Shown piece by piece: positions 25,478-33,961 of a DNA stretch of 44,980 nt (positions are counted from its first letter, which is position 1; the number at the start of each line of letters is the position of its first letter). The DNA comes from Planctomycetota bacterium (lineage in GTDB: Bacteria; Planctomycetota; Phycisphaerae; Phycisphaerales; SM1A02). The DNA is taken from positions 1 through 44,980 of the forward strand of contig JAQBZO010000013.1 of the NCBI GenBank assembly GCA_027622195.1, read 5' to 3'. The notes under the pieces were generated by a model. The model had not been told where the DNA came from. It worked only from the letters and a program-made list of their open reading frames with translations, and ran no database searches. Position numbers and translations under genes: made by a program.

Positions 25478-25918
25478 ATGACGGAAGCAATCCAAACAAA
25501 GGCTCCAACCGTAATCAAGGGACCAGACCGCTTCGGCTGGCACTGGGGAACTGGTCGACGCAAGACATCCATCTCGCGCGTCCGTGTCAAGAGCGGCAAA
25601 GGCGAATTCACCGTGAATGATCGTCCCTGGGATGAGTTCTTCGCCATCCTCCGTGATCAGAAGATGATCATGGCGGTTCTCGAGGCAACGAATCAAAAGG
25701 GCAGTGTGGATATTCGCGTGAGCACCAAGGGTGGCGGCACAACGGGTCACACCGGTGCAGTCATCATGGGTCTGAGCCGCGCATTGCTGAGTTACAACCC
25801 AAACCTCGAACCAACGCTGCGCGAGAATGGATTCATGACCCGTGACGCTCGAAAGGTCGAGCGCAAGAAGTACGGACAACCCGGCGCTCGCCGACGATTC
25901 CAGTTCTCGAAGCGTTAA
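25478..25918 (+). CDS. rpsI: 30S ribosomal protein S9
   Basis: S9 reaches the ribosomal P site with its C-terminal tail. The 146-residue protein has GTGRRKTSISRVRVKSGKGEFTVN at the start of its core, GGGTTGHTGAVIMGLSRALL, DARKVERKKYGQPGARRRFQFSKR, and ends in the invariant SKR. The N-terminal 20 residues are an extension beyond the core. A strong intrinsic terminator follows 31 bases after the stop. Confidence 0.97.
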   Translation: MTEAIQTKAPTVIKGPDRFGWHWGTGRRKTSISRVRVKSGKGEFTVNDRPWDEFFAILRDQKMIMAVLEATNQKGSVDIRVSTKGGGTTGHTGAVIMGLSRALLSYNPNLEPTLRENGFMTRDARKVERKKYGQPGARRRFQFSKR

Positions 25919-25949
25919 TCGTCACGATCAACTTTGTGGACCCCAAATT

Positions 25950-25983
25950 GGGGAGCGGCCAACGACGGGTCGCTCCCCTTTTT
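25950..25983 (+). terminator. Rho-independent terminator of rplM-rpsI
   Basis: GGGGAGCG (25950-25957) pairs with CGCTCCCC (25971-25978); the stem can extend by three more pairs (GCC with GGT). A run of five T follows (25979-25983). This is the only classical intrinsic terminator I see in the window. The preceding CCCCAAATTGGGG (25941-25953) could form an alternative hairpin using the same G run. Confidence 0.9.
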
Positions 25984-25998
25984 CATTGGTCTGGACTC

Positions 25999-27528
25999 TC
26001 ACTTTGGAGATCGAGCCGCCGAGAGTTTTTCCCACGCGCGATACGAAGGTCTCGTGCCGATGGATGCCAATGTCTTCGGTGCCTCGCCATCGAGACCAAG
26101 ATGCGATCGAACCAGCGCTGCATCACTCTTGGAGAGGGCACCTCGAGCCAATCGGCGTTGCGCCCTCGTGTCAAGCCGCAGCATCCACGGGATGAAACAT
26201 CCCAGTGGATCAACGATCACCAACGGTTGCAATACCCGCGCGGTGCCTCGAAGACCTTTCAGAAGCGGTCGCAGCTCTCGCTCAAGCGCGAGACTGACCG
26301 CGGCAATTGACGCATTCGACTCAATCGATCCGCTGACGCATCGAAGGATGTGCGCCATCGATGCACGAGCGCATCGTTCCACGACTCGCGCACGCACACC
26401 GCGAGGCAACGAATCGATGGCACATCCCGAGGTGTTCGCAATGCGACGAAGAAGTTGTTCGAGCACCACGAGTCCCTCTGCGCGCGCAAGGATCGCTGCC
26501 CAGCGGACCATGGTCTCTGCGGCATCCATCGACCGCGCCGTCGTGCGGAGCGCCGCCTCGGTGCGTGCTGCATGAATGGCGACACGAATCGCGGGAATTC
26601 GCTCCGCTGATTTCGCTTGACGAGAACGCCGAGTGTGTCCATCTATCGATTCCCAACCCCAAGGCCAACGAGGCAAGTTCACCCCGATCCCCCGTTGAGT
26701 CAAAAGTATGGCGATGGCGGCGCGATGGTCATCCATCTGCAATTCTGGCGTCGACTGGAGAATCCAATCGCGTCGCATTCGAAGTGTCGCGCTCTCGACC
26801 TGCCGAGGCGAAAACTTAGTTCTGGCTTCCAACACGCTGCGAGAGACACCTCTGAGCCATCCTCGCCAAAGCAGGTCCATCGCACGGTTGGATGGACGCG
26901 GACGCACCGACGATCCGACGACTCGCCGCACCGTCGCACTGGCTCGCTTCGATTCGCGAGCGAGATTCGACACGATTCCCTTTCGCGACTCTCCCTTGAG
27001 TGTGGCGTGTCTCTCACTCATTCGCCTCGCCTCATCGGGTTGCACTCGGGAAAAGCGCATCGCGTGCGCGAGGGTGGATGAGTGTTGCTCTTTGGCCCTT
27101 GCAATGGATGAGGCTGGAATCATCAACCGCATTCCAGACTTTGACATTCGCCACAACGAATGAAGCCACTCATCACGCCAACGGCGCAGCGTGCGTTCGC
27201 TCACCTTCCACTCTGCGGCGAGTTCGGTTGGCAAACGGTCGCCGAGAGACATCGGTTGCGGAGCGCGACGACTCAACCGCTGCGCGAAGGCGAGAAGCCC
27301 GCGGCGCAGTGAAAGTCCATCCAATTCTCCTCGCGCTGGAGATTGAGCAGGCACACCCGTCATTCGCTCGACGGCAAAGGCAATGGGATACTTTGCGTTC
27401 GCATCGAGGACATCCGCGAGATCATTCGCACGGCTCACCATGCGCGCAATGGCATCCCTCGACGCGTATCGAGTCGACCACTCGAGTTGAACCATCGCAG
27501 GAATCATCACGCGTCGACCACGCGCCAT
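25999..27528 (-). CDS. Multi-HTH protein with sigma-70 region-4-like C-terminus
   Basis: This 509-residue, strongly basic protein is not a family I can name. Three stretches look like helix-turn-helix units: 97-122 (LPTELAAEWKVSERTLRRWR), 187-204 (SNLARESKRASATVRRVV) and 227-256 (VLEARTKFSPRQVESATLRM). The C-terminus (465-509) reads LSKSDAALVRSHLGLDGEAP then KTLASIGTR, which resembles the sigma-70 region 4 consensus L-x-x-x-E-x-x-V-L-R-x-x-x-GLDG-x-x-x-TL-x-x-IG. The recognition helix that should follow is altered and short (PSYRAWEKLSAARSPK). Region 2 motifs of a sigma factor are not seen. The ATG lies one base after the alr stop, so the two genes are almost certainly one transcript. A DNA- or RNA-polymerase-binding regulator is inferred. 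Confidence 0.7.
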   Translation of the reverse strand: MARGRRVMIPAMVQLEWSTRYASRDAIARMVSRANDLADVLDANAKYPIAFAVERMTGVPAQSPARGELDGLSLRRGLLAFAQRLSRRAPQPMSLGDRLPTELAAEWKVSERTLRRWRDEWLHSLWRMSKSGMRLMIPASSIARAKEQHSSTLAHAMRFSRVQPDEARRMSERHATLKGESRKGIVSNLARESKRASATVRRVVGSSVRPRPSNRAMDLLWRGWLRGVSRSVLEARTKFSPRQVESATLRMRRDWILQSTPELQMDDHRAAIAILLTQRGIGVNLPRWPWGWESIDGHTRRSRQAKSAERIPAIRVAIHAARTEAALRTTARSMDAAETMVRWAAILARAEGLVVLEQLLRRIANTSGCAIDSLPRGVRARVVERCARASMAHILRCVSGSIESNASIAAVSLALERELRPLLKGLRGTARVLQPLVIVDPLGCFIPWMLRLDTRAQRRLARGALSKSDAALVRSHLGLDGEAPKTLASIGTRPSYRAWEKLSAARSPK

Positions 27529-27529
27529 C

Positions 27530-28801
27530 TCAACCTAGCTTCGGACGCGCATCGCGCCGATTGGGGTTCTCGAGCGAATCGAGTTGCTCGCAGTCTCCAC
27601 CCTTGGACATGAAATGCGCTCTTGGAATGCGCGCGTTCAGGCGGCACAAGAGTTCATAGGGACGGGTCGATGAAAGTTCAGCCACACGCACAATGTGTGT
27701 CGGCGCCGATCGGTCGCGTCCGTACACTTCAACCTCGGCGTCGAGTGCTCGCTGCGGATCAGTGCACCACACACTCGAACCCGTGAGATCCACCGCGATT
27801 TGATCCATGTTGACTGCACCGACGAGCGGCGCAACGAACCATCCTCCGCTCGATGTCTTGACCCGAACGGCGGGTCCGTTCGTGGCGTTTCCCATTCCTG
27901 GAGTGGATGGAAATCCATCGGCGTATCCAACTGGAATGAGTGCGATGGTGGATGGACGATTCGCAGTCCACAGCGAACCGTACCCAACGGACTCACCACG
28001 CTCGAGACGGCGAACTTGATTGATGCGACTCGTCCAGCGAACGATTGGTTCGTACGCCTCGTGATCCTCGTTTCCGCTGGGCAACTCGTCGCCTGCGAGT
28101 CCAGTCCACGCGAGTCCGAATCGAACCATCGAACGATGCGTCGATTCATCGCGCAAGAGTGCGTGCGAGTTGGCCGCGTGGACAACACACCTTCGAGGGA
28201 CGAGATCCCCTGCCTCACGAAGGAGTTCATCGAGCGCGTTCAGTTGATCCGCCGTGCGTGTGGGACTCAATCTCGCTTCTGAAAAATGCGTCATCACTCC
28301 GACAAGGCGCAAGTGGCTTGACTTCGCGATGAGTTGCAATACTTCCATCGCCTCGGCGCTGGCACATCCGCCGCGCCCCATGCCCGAATCAAACTCAGCA
28401 TGAACGGGCAAATCGCATCCGAGTGCCGCACCAATGCTCTCGAGGGTGCGCGCGTGGGGAAGATCATGCACGACGATGTGCAGCCGTCCCGCAAGAAGTA
28501 GTTGGTGGAGAATGGATCCTCGGGCAATGGAACGAATCGGAGCAAGAGTAAGAATCGGAGCACGGAGTTCCATCTCGGCCAGTGCTTCGACTTGCCATGT
28601 GCTGTACACGGCAAGGAGGTCGACTCCAGCGCGCACCATTGTTCGCGCAATGATGGGCGCGCCGAGTCCGTAGGCGTCCGCCTTCACCACAGCGCAAAGT
28701 CCACACTCTGGCCCCACTACCGACCGCAAACGCCCGACATTGCGGACGAGCGCATCCAAGTCAATTTCAATCGTGCTGTCGGCTCCCATTTCGAGGTGCA
28801 T
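27530..28801 (-). CDS. alr: Alanine racemase
   Basis: Alr is a PLP enzyme that makes D-alanine for peptidoglycan. The 423-residue protein begins with IEIDLDALVRNV, has the PLP-binding lysine K40 in CAVVKADAYGLG, HAEFDSGMGRGG, MVRFGLAWTG, the catalytic tyrosine in SVGYGSLW, PVGYADGFP and VNMDQIAVDLTG. A tail of about 30 residues (FMSKGGDCEQLDSLENPN) extends past the normal end. ATG 28801 is chosen because AAAGGTCG precedes it and because IEIDL starts 11 residues in; the frame stays open to 29005 in antisense to the helicase gene. The multi-HTH gene follows after one base. The divergent helicase starts 41 bases away. Confidence 0.95.
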   Translation of the reverse strand: MHLEMGADSTIEIDLDALVRNVGRLRSVVGPECGLCAVVKADAYGLGAPIIARTMVRAGVDLLAVYSTWQVEALAEMELRAPILTLAPIRSIARGSILHQLLLAGRLHIVVHDLPHARTLESIGAALGCDLPVHAEFDSGMGRGGCASAEAMEVLQLIAKSSHLRLVGVMTHFSEARLSPTRTADQLNALDELLREAGDLVPRRCVVHAANSHALLRDESTHRSMVRFGLAWTGLAGDELPSGNEDHEAYEPIVRWTSRINQVRRLERGESVGYGSLWTANRPSTIALIPVGYADGFPSTPGMGNATNGPAVRVKTSSGGWFVAPLVGAVNMDQIAVDLTGSSVWCTDPQRALDAEVEVYGRDRSAPTHIVRVAELSSTRPYELLCRLNARIPRAHFMSKGGDCEQLDSLENPNRRDARPKLG

Positions 28802-28842
28802 TTGTATCGACCTTTCACCTCGTGTAGGATGACTCGCTTCAA

Positions 28843-30183
28843 GTGGATCAAGAGATCTTCGACACAACTCGTTCGTTTTCAGATCTGGGGCTTGCGAAGG
28901 GACTTCTCGAAGGACTTGAGCAGGCCGGGTTTTCCCATCCCACCCACATTCAGTCCCAGCTGATCCCTCTCGCGCTGGCTGGACGATGTTGCCTCGGACA
29001 GGCACGAACAGGCACCGGCAAGACCGCGGCGTTTGCCTTGCCCGCGATGCAGATTCTCAAGAAGGGCGAGGCTTTTTCAGGACTCGTCCTCGTCCCAGTC
29101 CGAGAGTTGGCCGTCCAGGTGCACTCCCACTTTGAAATGCTTGGACGCGTCTCTGGACTTCGATGCGTTGCAGTGTTCGGCGGCGAGCCCATCCAAAAGC
29201 AGGCGGACCGACTCAGTCATCGTCCTGAAGTTGTTGTGGGCACGCCTGGTCGCATCATGGACATGCACCAGCGCGGACTGCTCCCCTATGAGCATGTGCG
29301 ACTTGCCATTCTCGATGAGGTCGATCGCATGCTCGACATCGGATTTCGAGATGACATTCGTCGCATCCTTGGTTCGATGAGGCAGCGCCCGCAGACGATT
29401 TTTGTTTCAGCAACGATCAGTCCAGAAGTCGAAACACTCGCACGCACCTACATGAAGGATCCCGCAAAGATCACGACTGTGGCTGCGAGCCTCACTGTCT
29501 CTCAAGTCGATCAGTCGTACTGTGTGGTTGAGCCGTGGGATAAGCGAAAGATGCTTCTTCACCTGCTCAAGAGTCATAAACCAGAGATGACGGTGATCTT
29601 CTGTCGAACGAAGCGCACCGTCGACATTGTGGCTGAGTTTTTGTGCAAGCACAACATTGATGCACACGCCATCCACGGCGACATGTACCAACGCAAGCGC
29701 GACAAAGTCATGACGCATCTGCGCGAAGGCTCGCTTGGCGTCCTTGTAGCGAGCGATCTCGCCGCGCGCGGACTCGATGTCGATGACATCACCCATGTCA
29801 TCAACTACGACATTCCTGAAGATCCAGAGGTCTACATTCATCGCATCGGACGCACCGCGAGAGCGGGTCGTCGCGGCACCGCATGGACACTTTTGTGCCC
29901 AGATCAAGGCGAATTGATGACGAATGTCGAATCGCTCGCCAATGTTGAGATTCGCCGATTCGCTCCTGAAGGATTTGAGCCAGGCACCGTGCCGAGTGAT
30001 GTTCGTGCTGAGAGGGATCTCACACAGCAGCGCCGCGAATCAATCGGCGAGACTCGTTCCCGCGATGCGACTGTTTCGACGGCAATCGATGCAACCGATG
30101 CGACTCGGTTTCCAGGCGGCATTGTTCCCATTGCTGCGCCGCCGAAGCGCATGGGCGGCCGACTGACGACACGTCGCCGTTGA
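28843..30183 (+). CDS. DEAD-box RNA helicase (DEVD variant)
   Basis: This 446-residue ATP-dependent RNA helicase has the Q motif (FSDLGL…GFSHPTHIQSQLIP), motif I ARTGTGKT (K60), PVREL, TPGR, motif II DEVD at 158-161 in place of DEAD, SAT at 189-191, motif V SDLAARGLDVDDI, and motif VI HRIGRTARAG. The last 80 or so residues are a basic and Thr/Arg-rich tail, likely an RNA contact region. Such enzymes act in ribosome assembly, mRNA decay or cold growth; which role is not shown. The start is GTG at 28843 with AGGATGA upstream. psuG follows after 9 bases and rho after that, so an RNA-themed operon is likely. Confidence 0.93.
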   Translation: MDQEIFDTTRSFSDLGLAKGLLEGLEQAGFSHPTHIQSQLIPLALAGRCCLGQARTGTGKTAAFALPAMQILKKGEAFSGLVLVPVRELAVQVHSHFEMLGRVSGLRCVAVFGGEPIQKQADRLSHRPEVVVGTPGRIMDMHQRGLLPYEHVRLAILDEVDRMLDIGFRDDIRRILGSMRQRPQTIFVSATISPEVETLARTYMKDPAKITTVAASLTVSQVDQSYCVVEPWDKRKMLLHLLKSHKPEMTVIFCRTKRTVDIVAEFLCKHNIDAHAIHGDMYQRKRDKVMTHLREGSLGVLVASDLAARGLDVDDITHVINYDIPEDPEVYIHRIGRTARAGRRGTAWTLLCPDQGELMTNVESLANVEIRRFAPEGFEPGTVPSDVRAERDLTQQRRESIGETRSRDATVSTAIDATDATRFPGGIVPIAAPPKRMGGRLTTRRR

Positions 30184-30192
30184 CGGCGTTCT

Positions 30193-31113
30193 ATGAGTTT
30201 GATCATCCATCCTGAAATTGTTGATGCGATCAGTCAAGGATCGGCAGTGGTGGCGTTGGAGTCAACTGTGCTCACTCATGGATTGCCCCGCGCTGGGGAT
30301 CCGCCGATGAATCTGAAGACCGCTCGCGACCTCGAAGATGTTGTTCGCCACACAGGAGCCATCCCCGCCACGATTGGCGTTGTGCGCGGCGTACTGCATG
30401 TTGGACTCGACGCGAGTGTCCTCGCCGAACTATGCGCTGACCAACGTGCAAAGAAACTTTCCTTGCGCGACCTCGGTCCCGCTGCTGCCATGGGATGGAC
30501 TGGCGGAACGACTGTTGCAGCGACGGCCGTCCTCGCCGCGCGCGCTGGCATTCGATGTTTTGCAACAGGAGGAATCGGCGGTGTCCACCGAGGATGGGCG
30601 GAATCGCTTGATATTTCTGCCGACCTTGCCGTCCTTGCGACAACCCCCATGTGTTGCGTGAGCGCGGGCGCGAAGGAACTCCTCGACCTCGATGCCACCC
30701 TCCAACTCCTTGAAACGCTCGGGATTCCATGCGTTGGACACAAGACCAGCGGGTTGCCTCGGTTTACCGCGCCTGCTGACCCCTCTCGTCTCCTCCCCTG
30801 CCAAATGGACGATTTTCGCGCCATTGCCCACGCCGCGCGGGTACACTGGACTCTTCGCAATAGCGCGTTCTTGGTTTTTCAAGAAGCGCCTGCGGATCAC
30901 GCACTTTCTCCAGAGCAGAGCGCCCGATGGACGGCGCAGGCGTTGGCAGAAGCGCGCGCAACGGGCGCAACAGGCGCTCGCGAAACCCCATTCGTGTTGG
31001 GTCGCATTGCAGAATTGAGTGGTGGACAGAGCGTCGCCGCAAACTTGGCACTCCTTCAATCCAACGCTCGACTTGCAACCCAAATCGCCGTGTCGATGAC
31101 ACACAAGTCTTGA
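30193..31113 (+). CDS. psuG: Pseudouridine-5'-phosphate glycosidase
   Basis: PsuG reversibly cleaves the C-C glycosidic bond of pseudouridine 5'-phosphate to uracil and ribose 5-phosphate, a step in recycling RNA-derived pseudouridine. The 306-residue protein has VVALESTVLTHGLP, PATIGVVRGVLHVGL, GGTTVAATAVLAARAGIRCFATGGIGGVHRG (read as separate blocks), DISADLAVLA and SAGAKELLDL, all family hallmarks. The catalytic lysine and Mn-binding aspartate are expected in the KKLSLRDLGPA and DISADL regions. No psuK kinase or psuT transporter gene is beside it. It lies 9 bases after the helicase and 19 bases before rho. Confidence 0.94.
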   Translation: MSLIIHPEIVDAISQGSAVVALESTVLTHGLPRAGDPPMNLKTARDLEDVVRHTGAIPATIGVVRGVLHVGLDASVLAELCADQRAKKLSLRDLGPAAAMGWTGGTTVAATAVLAARAGIRCFATGGIGGVHRGWAESLDISADLAVLATTPMCCVSAGAKELLDLDATLQLLETLGIPCVGHKTSGLPRFTAPADPSRLLPCQMDDFRAIAHAARVHWTLRNSAFLVFQEAPADHALSPEQSARWTAQALAEARATGATGARETPFVLGRIAELSGGQSVAANLALLQSNARLATQIAVSMTHKS

Positions 31114-31132
31114 ATCAGCAACAGGTGTTGCC

Positions 31133-32467
31133 GTGACAGAACAGAATCAAGTGACCAACCAACCTATTGAGCCGGCTCTGCCGGCTGTGCCGACGGATCA
31201 GTCTCCCGCGACTGAACAGTCTCCACCAGCCAAGCGCCGCAACCGTCGACCGCGCAAGAAGCGTCCTGTGGACGAGCATGGCAATCCCATTGCACCCGTT
31301 CAACAAACGCAGCACAACGCAGCACCACCTTCTCCGCCGATCGCGTTGACGGGCGTGCTCGATCTTTCAAATGAGTTTGATCCGCGGCTACGACAGTGGG
31401 TGGATGGATTCGTTGTCTCTCCCGCAGATCCTGTGGTTCCACCTCAACTCGTCGAGTCCATGCGGCTCAAGCACGCGCAGCAACTGGATGTCGAAGCATT
31501 CGAGCGCAAAGCGCGACGCCGATACTCGGGTGGTCCTCGCAAGAGTCGGTGCGTTGCCGAGAACATCGTGCGCATCGAGGAATTGACACCAGAGGCCTAC
31601 GCCGAGCGACGATCTTTCAGCGAATTGACGCCGCTCGATCCACAGCCGCGATTGCAACTCGAGTATCGCGGGTGTCCTCCCGCCTGCCGACTCATCGATT
31701 TGTTCTGTCCGATTGGATTTGGCACGCGCGGACTCATCGTCGCCCCTCCCAAGGCAGGCAAAACGATCCTCTTGCAGCAAATCGCATTCGGCATCAAGCA
31801 CAATCACCCCGAGGTGGAACTCATCGCCCTGCTGATCGACGAGCGGCCTGAAGAAGTCACTGATTTCCGCAGGAATGTGCCTGCTCAGATTCTCGCGAGC
31901 AGCAACGACCAAGATGTGGAACGGCACACCAGTCTTGGCATCCTCGCCGTCGAGCGCGCGAAACGATTGGTTGAGGCTGGACGCGATGTCGTCGTGTTGC
32001 TCGACTCGTTGACTCGTGTCGGACGCGCCTTCAACAACAACCGCCGATTCGCATCCAGCGGACGCACGATGTCGGGAGGACTCGACTCACGCGCACTCGA
32101 TGTGCCCAAGCAACTCTTCGGAGCAGCACGCAAGGCAGAAGAGGGTGGATCGCTCACCATCATCGCGACTTGCCTAGTCGACACAGGATCGCGTGCCGAT
32201 CAGATCATCTTTGAAGAGTTCAAGGGAACCGGCAACATGGAACTCATTTTGGATCGCTCTGTTGCTGAGCGACGGATTTTCCCTGCCCTCAACCTCGCCA
32301 TGAGCGGAACGCGCAAGGAACATCTTCTCATGAGCGAAAGAGAACTCAAGACGATGACCGCGCTACGACGCAGACTCCTCTCGATGCCACCTCATGTGCA
32401 GATGGAGCAACTCCTCAATGCCATGACTCGAACCGCGTCGAACGAAGAACTCATCGGCCGCGACTGA
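31133..32467 (+). CDS. rho: Transcription termination factor Rho with divergent N-terminal domain
   Basis: Rho is the hexameric RNA-dependent ATPase that stops transcription. In this 444-residue protein the motor domain is intact: RGLIVAPPKAGKTILLQ (Walker A K210, T211), LLIDERPEEVT, VVVLLDSLTR (Walker B), VDTGSRADQIIFEEFKGTGN (R-loop region). The N-terminus starts with about 70 residues rich in Gln, Pro, Lys and Arg. The cold-shock-like RNA-binding domain (about 73-170) keeps GVLDL and the exit FSELTPLDP but lacks GFGFLR, the DIYVS tyrosine and the GERYF block that build the primary RNA site in E. coli. The start is GTG 31133 after AGGTG. It ends a helicase-psuG-rho group. Confidence 0.95.
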   Translation: MTEQNQVTNQPIEPALPAVPTDQSPATEQSPPAKRRNRRPRKKRPVDEHGNPIAPVQQTQHNAAPPSPPIALTGVLDLSNEFDPRLRQWVDGFVVSPADPVVPPQLVESMRLKHAQQLDVEAFERKARRRYSGGPRKSRCVAENIVRIEELTPEAYAERRSFSELTPLDPQPRLQLEYRGCPPACRLIDLFCPIGFGTRGLIVAPPKAGKTILLQQIAFGIKHNHPEVELIALLIDERPEEVTDFRRNVPAQILASSNDQDVERHTSLGILAVERAKRLVEAGRDVVVLLDSLTRVGRAFNNNRRFASSGRTMSGGLDSRALDVPKQLFGAARKAEEGGSLTIIATCLVDTGSRADQIIFEEFKGTGNMELILDRSVAERRIFPALNLAMSGTRKEHLLMSERELKTMTALRRRLLSMPPHVQMEQLLNAMTRTASNEELIGRD

Positions 32468-32496
32468 CCCACAATCGTTCGAACGATTCAGCAGTC
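32462..32496. terminator. Palindromic nested hairpin at the rho/murA junction
   Basis: A perfect 16-base palindrome AATCGTTCGAACGATT (32473-32488) sits between the two convergent stop codons. It is enclosed by GACTG (32462-32466) and CAGTC (32492-32496). Being symmetric it can fold on either transcript. There is no T run, so it may act as a two-way pause or a Rho-assisted stop rather than an intrinsic terminator. Confidence 0.5.
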
Positions 32497-33861
32497 AGGC
32501 GACTGTTTGATGACGGTGCCTGCTCCTGCCGCGATTTCCGTTGCAGACAATTCGAAGTTGGGATCCGATGGAATCTCCTTCGCGTCCACTCGCTCGATCG
32601 ATGCACCGAGCCGTTGCAAGGTCTCTTCCATCTTGAAGTAACCACGATCGAGGTGGTACACACGGTCCACAACGGTTTCACCTTGCGCTGCAAGTCCAGC
32701 GAGAACAAGACACGCCGAAGCGCGAAGATCACTCGCCATCACGCGTGCACCAACGAGCTGACCAGTCCCCTCGACCACGCAGACTGAACCGTGGCGAGTA
32801 ATGCGCGCGCCCATGCGTCCGAGTTCTGCGACATGCAGGAATCGCTCTGGATAGATCTTCTCGTTGATGATCGAGTTCCCTTCAGCCATGCACAAGAGCG
32901 CCATGAACTGCGCCTGCAAGTCGGTCGCAAAACCAGGATGCGGCTGCGTCGTGATCTGCGTTGCGCGAAGTCGTCGTTCACTCGTCACCTGCACCGTACA
33001 ACAGCGTGGATCGGGGTCAGGCGTAACACGGTGGATATGCACGCCAATCGTGCGGAGGCGATCCATCGCCGCAAGGAGCGAATCCCATGGAAACTCGTCC
33101 AAGATGACGTCGCCGTTCGTGATCGCCGCCGCGATGGCATAGGTGCCCGCAATGATGCGATCAGGCATGATGCGATGGGTCACGCTGCCGAGTTGGTCGA
33201 CTCCTTCGATCGTGATGCGCGGTCCGCCGGCACCTCGAATGCGCGCACCCATTCCGTTGAGCATCGTTGCAAGATCAACAATCTCTGGCTCACATGCCGC
33301 TGATTCGATGGTGGTGATGCCGCGCGCGAGGACGGCCGCGCTCATCACATTGGCCGTTCCAAGAACGGTCGATCCGAATGGACCGCCGAGGAAAATCGTC
33401 GCGCCTTGCAGTCGATCGCATGTGGCGGTGATGTATCCGTTGCGCATCGCGATCTTCGCGCCGAGCGCTTCCATGCCGCGGAGGTGCAAGTCAATGGGAC
33501 GATCTCCGAAGGAACATCCTCCCGGCATCGAGATCACTGCAACGCCACGCTTGGCGAGCAATGGTCCGAGCGTGGAGATGCTCGCGCGCATCGTTTTGAC
33601 GATGTCGTACTGACCCACAGAACGAGAACTGTCCGTGACATGGGTTTTGATTTCTCCTCCCCCCATCGTCGTCTCACTTCCAACACTCTGGAGGAGCCCC
33701 AGCATGTTTCGAATGTCAGAGTGTTCGGGAACATTCTGCAGAATCACCGGCTCATCGGTGAGCAGTGTCGCTGCCAGAATGGGGAGCGCGGCGTTCTTCG
33801 CGCCTTCGATCTGCATCCGACCCGTGAGCCGCCGTCCGCCTTGAATCACAAAACTGTCCAT
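32488..33861 (-). CDS. murA: UDP-N-acetylglucosamine 1-carboxyvinyltransferase
   Basis: MurA adds enolpyruvate from PEP to UDP-GlcNAc, the first committed step of peptidoglycan synthesis. The 457-residue protein has [11 protein letters not shown] (K22), [14 protein letters not shown], and the active-site loop [16 protein letters not shown] with C116, the residue that fosfomycin alkylates. Residues [26 protein letters not shown] and [16 protein letters not shown] complete the two-domain EPT fold. The C-terminus has about 30 residues beyond the family core ([20 protein letters not shown]). It converges with rho with a 20-base gap and is divergent from the ferredoxin-NADP reductase gene across 100 bases. 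Confidence 0.96.
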   Translation of the reverse strand: MDSFVIQGGRRLTGRMQIEGAKNAALPILAATLLTDEPVILQNVPEHSDIRNMLGLLQSVGSETTMGGGEIKTHVTDSSRSVGQYDIVKTMRASISTLGPLLAKRGVAVISMPGGCSFGDRPIDLHLRGMEALGAKIAMRNGYITATCDRLQGATIFLGGPFGSTVLGTANVMSAAVLARGITTIESAACEPEIVDLATMLNGMGARIRGAGGPRITIEGVDQLGSVTHRIMPDRIIAGTYAIAAAITNGDVILDEFPWDSLLAAMDRLRTIGVHIHRVTPDPDPRCCTVQVTSERRLRATQITTQPHPGFATDLQAQFMALLCMAEGNSIINEKIYPERFLHVAELGRMGARITRHGSVCVVEGTGQLVGARVMASDLRASACLVLAGLAAQGETVVDRVYHLDRGYFKMEETLQRLGASIERVDAKEIPSDPNFELSATEIAAGAGTVIKQSPDC

Positions 33862-33961
33862 AGGCTATTCCTTTGTGTGTGTGGAGTTCGAAGTCTCTCG
33901 TCGGATCGTTACTGCACGGAAGTCGAAAAGTTCCCAACAAATATGAATCCATTACGATGCG

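Noticed and set aside
25941-25953. CCCCAAATTGGGG as an antiterminator
   Set aside because: It could compete with the rpsI terminator, but there is no leader gene or ligand context; more likely chance or part of the terminator region.
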